A stretch of 13,413 nucleotides of DNA. Source: Angelakisella sp. GTDB taxonomy: Bacteria; Bacillota; Clostridia; Oscillospirales; Ruminococcaceae. The notes under the pieces were generated by a model. It was not told the origin of the DNA. It saw only the letters and a program-made list of their open reading frames with translations, and ran no database searches. Each line of letters opens with the position of its first letter. Within the stretch, counting starts at the first letter, position 1. Below are positions 11,960 through 13,413 of the stretch, piece by piece. The stretch lies in contig JAAWGY010000047.1 of NCBI GenBank assembly GCA_022795575.1, forward strand, positions 1 through 13,413. The letters are read 5' to 3'. The translations under genes were made by a program, and so were the position numbers.

Positions 11960-11972
11960 CGGTGGGACACCG
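11960..11972 (-). promoter_or_regulatory. Small hairpin in the rpsT leader
   Basis: CGGTG-TCC-CACCG (minus strand) forms a 5-bp triloop stem in the untranslated leader, about 20 bases after the predicted transcript start. S20 represses its own synthesis in E. coli; whether this stem takes part in a similar control is only a guess. Confidence 0.3.
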
Positions 11973-11997
11973 AACCCTCTTCTTGACAGTACAAGTT

Positions 11998-12026
11998 ATG
12001 ATACCATGTTCCGGCAGGAAATGCAA
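11998..12026 (-). promoter_or_regulatory. Sigma-A promoter of rpsT
   Basis: On the minus strand -35 TTGCAT (12021-12026) and -10 TATCAT (11998-12003) separated by 17 bases, shortly after the end of the DMT transporter gene. Confidence 0.75.
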
Positions 12027-12054
12027 GGGGTTTTGGGCAAGTTTTTTTGCAAAA

Positions 12055-12996
12055 TTACGGTTGTTCCGGGGGGTTGGGGAAGCCCTCGGAGGACATCAGG
12101 AGGTCCAGGGCGGCCTGGGAATCGGGGGAGGCGGCAGGTTTTGCCGCGGCCAGCAGTCCTGCGGCCCCCAGGATGACGGCGCTGCCCAGGGCTTTGGGCA
12201 GCGTAAAGGTCTCTCCCAGCCAGAGGGCGCCGGCGGCGGAGCAGCTGACCGGCTCAAAGAGGCTGAAGACGGCGGCGGTGGTGGCGCTGAGGTACCGGAC
12301 GCCGATTTGGAGCAGCACCACGGCAAAAAAGGAGGCGGTGACGGCGGTCAGGAAGGTATAGCCCATGGCGGCGGGGGGCAGGGCGAAGACGATTTGGCGG
12401 GCGAAGGCGTTATAGGCGAGGATTCCCAGGTCCACAGCCACGGCGGTATAAAAAGTGATAAGGAAGGGGTCCAGGTCCCGGATGGCGGTTTTATCCACGG
12501 CCACCATATACCCGGCATAGGTAACGCCGGAGGCGAGGGCCAGGGTCATGCCCAGGAGGCTGCCGCTTTCGCCGCCGCCCTCCAGGAAGAGGAAGACGCC
12601 TGCGGTGGCCAGGGCGAGGGCGAGGAGCTTGGCACGGCCCAGGCGCTCCTGGAAGGCGGCACGGCAGATGAGGGCGACGAAGACGGGGTACATAAAATGC
12701 AGGGTGGTGGCGGTACCTACGCCGATATCGCTATAGGAGATGTTGAGCATGAGGGTTGTAGCGCCCCGGCCCAGGAGGCCTACCAGCAGGAGGGTTATTA
12801 GCTGCTGCCGGGTGACGCGGAGGGAGACACGGCGGAGGAGGAGGACGGCCAGCAGTAGGGGGAGGACGAGGAATTCCCGGTAGAAGGTTAGGGTGATGGG
12901 GTTGCTGCCCAGGGGGTAGCTTTTGCTGGAGAAGACGGGGGCGATACCGTAGAGGATAGCGGACAGGAAGGTTAGGAGGATACCTTTTGCTTTCAT
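12055..12996 (-). CDS. EamA/DMT-superfamily transporter
   Basis: A 313-residue membrane protein with about ten predicted membrane helices arranged as two EamA repeats (about 4-135 and 145-285), the usual arrangement and size of drug/metabolite exporters. Markers: GILLTFLSAILYGIAPVFSS (5-24), FYREFLVLPLLL (38-49), TLHFMYPVFVAL in the first repeat, and FSLFEPVSCSAAGALWLGET in the second, which mirrors the family phrase preceding the last helices. A soluble tail of about 24 residues ends the protein. The substrate is unknown. ATG 12996 fits a promoter whose -10 ends at 13030 (leader about 27 bases), although the ribosome site (GGAAAGCAGG region) is weak; the longer in-frame extension to 13116 would cross the promoter. 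It lies upstream of rpsT but rpsT has its own promoter. Confidence 0.88.
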   Translation of the reverse strand: MKAKGILLTFLSAILYGIAPVFSSKSYPLGSNPITLTFYREFLVLPLLLAVLLLRRVSLRVTRQQLITLLLVGLLGRGATTLMLNISYSDIGVGTATTLHFMYPVFVALICRAAFQERLGRAKLLALALATAGVFLFLEGGGESGSLLGMTLALASGVTYAGYMVAVDKTAIRDLDPFLITFYTAVAVDLGILAYNAFARQIVFALPPAAMGYTFLTAVTASFFAVVLLQIGVRYLSATTAAVFSLFEPVSCSAAGALWLGETFTLPKALGSAVILGAAGLLAAAKPAASPDSQAALDLLMSSEGFPNPPEQP

Positions 12997-13029
12997 GGAT
13001 AAGCCTGCTTTCCGGGTAAGATGGCTATC

Positions 13030-13058
13030 ATTATACCGCTGGGGCGGGGGAAATACAA
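13030..13058 (-). promoter_or_regulatory. Sigma-A promoter of the DMT transporter
   Basis: On the minus strand -35 TTGTAT (13053-13058) and a perfect -10 TATAAT (13030-13035) with a 17-base spacer. Confidence 0.8.
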
Positions 13059-13132
13059 GGGGGGTGGGCAGCAGCTGTCCGCCAGAGGCCCGCAGGGCGA
13101 TAGAAGTTTCGGTCAAGCCTTTTCAAAGGCTT

Positions 13133-13413
13133 GCAGGTCCAGGGCAGAGCCCTGGTCGCTCCCCGCAGGGAGCGAAACTCCCCAGGTTGACTATGATAAC
13201 GGCAGGGCTTGTGTTTTTGGCACGGGCCCTGCCGTTTTGTTGTAGGCCGTTAGGCCGCGGTTTTTATCGGCGGCGTTTGGGTGAGGATGGGGGCTATTGC
13301 GGGTTGGTAGTCGACTGGCGGGGAAGCGCAAACCGCGGCCGGGGTTAGGAGTAGCCGCTTTCTCCCCAAAACAGCCCGCCGATGCAATTGGCGGGCGCAT
13401 TTTGGGACCACCG
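13133..13413. repeat. Long interspersed palindromic repeat B, copy 2 (reaches the window edge)
   Basis: Homologous to 1010-1450 in the same orientation but without the hairpin-chain insert. It is a chain of stems: CCAGGGC/GCCCTGG (13139-13155), CGCTCC/GGAGCG (near 13157-13174), ACGGCAGGGC/GCCCTGCCGT (13199-13208 with 13226-13235, followed by TTTG), and GCCCGCC/GGCGGGC (13374-13396). A further hairpin, AAGCC/GGCTT, lies just before it at 13115-13132. No gene is supported between 12997 and the window end. Confidence 0.75.

Noticed and set aside
1..13413. CRISPR array
   Set aside because: The repeats are dispersed, palindromic and irregularly spaced; no regular direct repeats with unique spacers and no cas genes are present.

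Overview
The window looks like chromosomal DNA from a GC-rich Clostridia member, most likely an Oscillospiraceae-type gut bacterium (Flavonifractor/Lawsonibacter/Oscillibacter-like). This is inferred from strong AGGAGG-type ribosome sites, sigma-A promoters with 17-bp spacers, GC-rich third codon positions, an rpsT product of Firmicutes type, a DUF4367 protein next to an ECF-like sigma factor, and abundant palindromic intergenic repeats. I ran no database search.

Layout. The left part is transcribed rightward: a YitT-family membrane protein (330-950), a probable tcdA-type tRNA-modification dehydratase (1491-2231) followed by a PLP-dependent D-cysteine desulfhydrase/ACC-deaminase homologue (2282-3346), and a UlaG-like metallo-beta-lactamase-fold hydrolase (3623-4264). 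Everything to the right runs leftward: rlmD (4290-5645) behind a Pro/Ala-rich single-pass membrane protein (5697-7055) with its own promoter; a five-gene unit from a consensus promoter at 9660-9688 made of three small membrane proteins (one only 39 aa, 8450-8569), a signal-anchored protein and an SMI1/KNR4-like protein; a 64-aa membrane protein (9755-9949); an overlapping sigma factor/DUF4367 pair (10091-11354); rpsT (11658-11918) with promoter, leader and terminator; and an EamA/DMT transporter (12055-12996) with a consensus promoter.

Between the genes lies a layered system of palindromic repeats. (i) A long repeat occurs in the same orientation at 1010-1450 and 13133-13413; the left copy carries a hairpin-rich insert of about 158 bp in the loop of one of its stems, bounded by a 13-bp direct repeat. 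(ii) A MITE-like family has terminal inverted repeats of the AGAGCCTATTCA / AGCTGTATTCA type (1-178, 219-297, 3448-3600, 11407-11580, and perhaps a mini-form at 3390-3439). (iii) A short hairpin cassette (43-78, 11462-11497, inverted at 1174-1195) is nested in both larger families. Several of these elements end within a few tens of bases of the ribosome site of the next gene.

How the genes work together. tcdA and the desulfhydrase homologue probably form one transcript. rlmD appears to be co-transcribed with the Pro-rich protein. The sigma factor and the DUF4367 protein overlap by 17 bp and look like a regulator pair. The five-gene membrane/SMI1 unit has no function I can name and is the most interesting protein-coding part; the nested repeats are the most unusual DNA structure.
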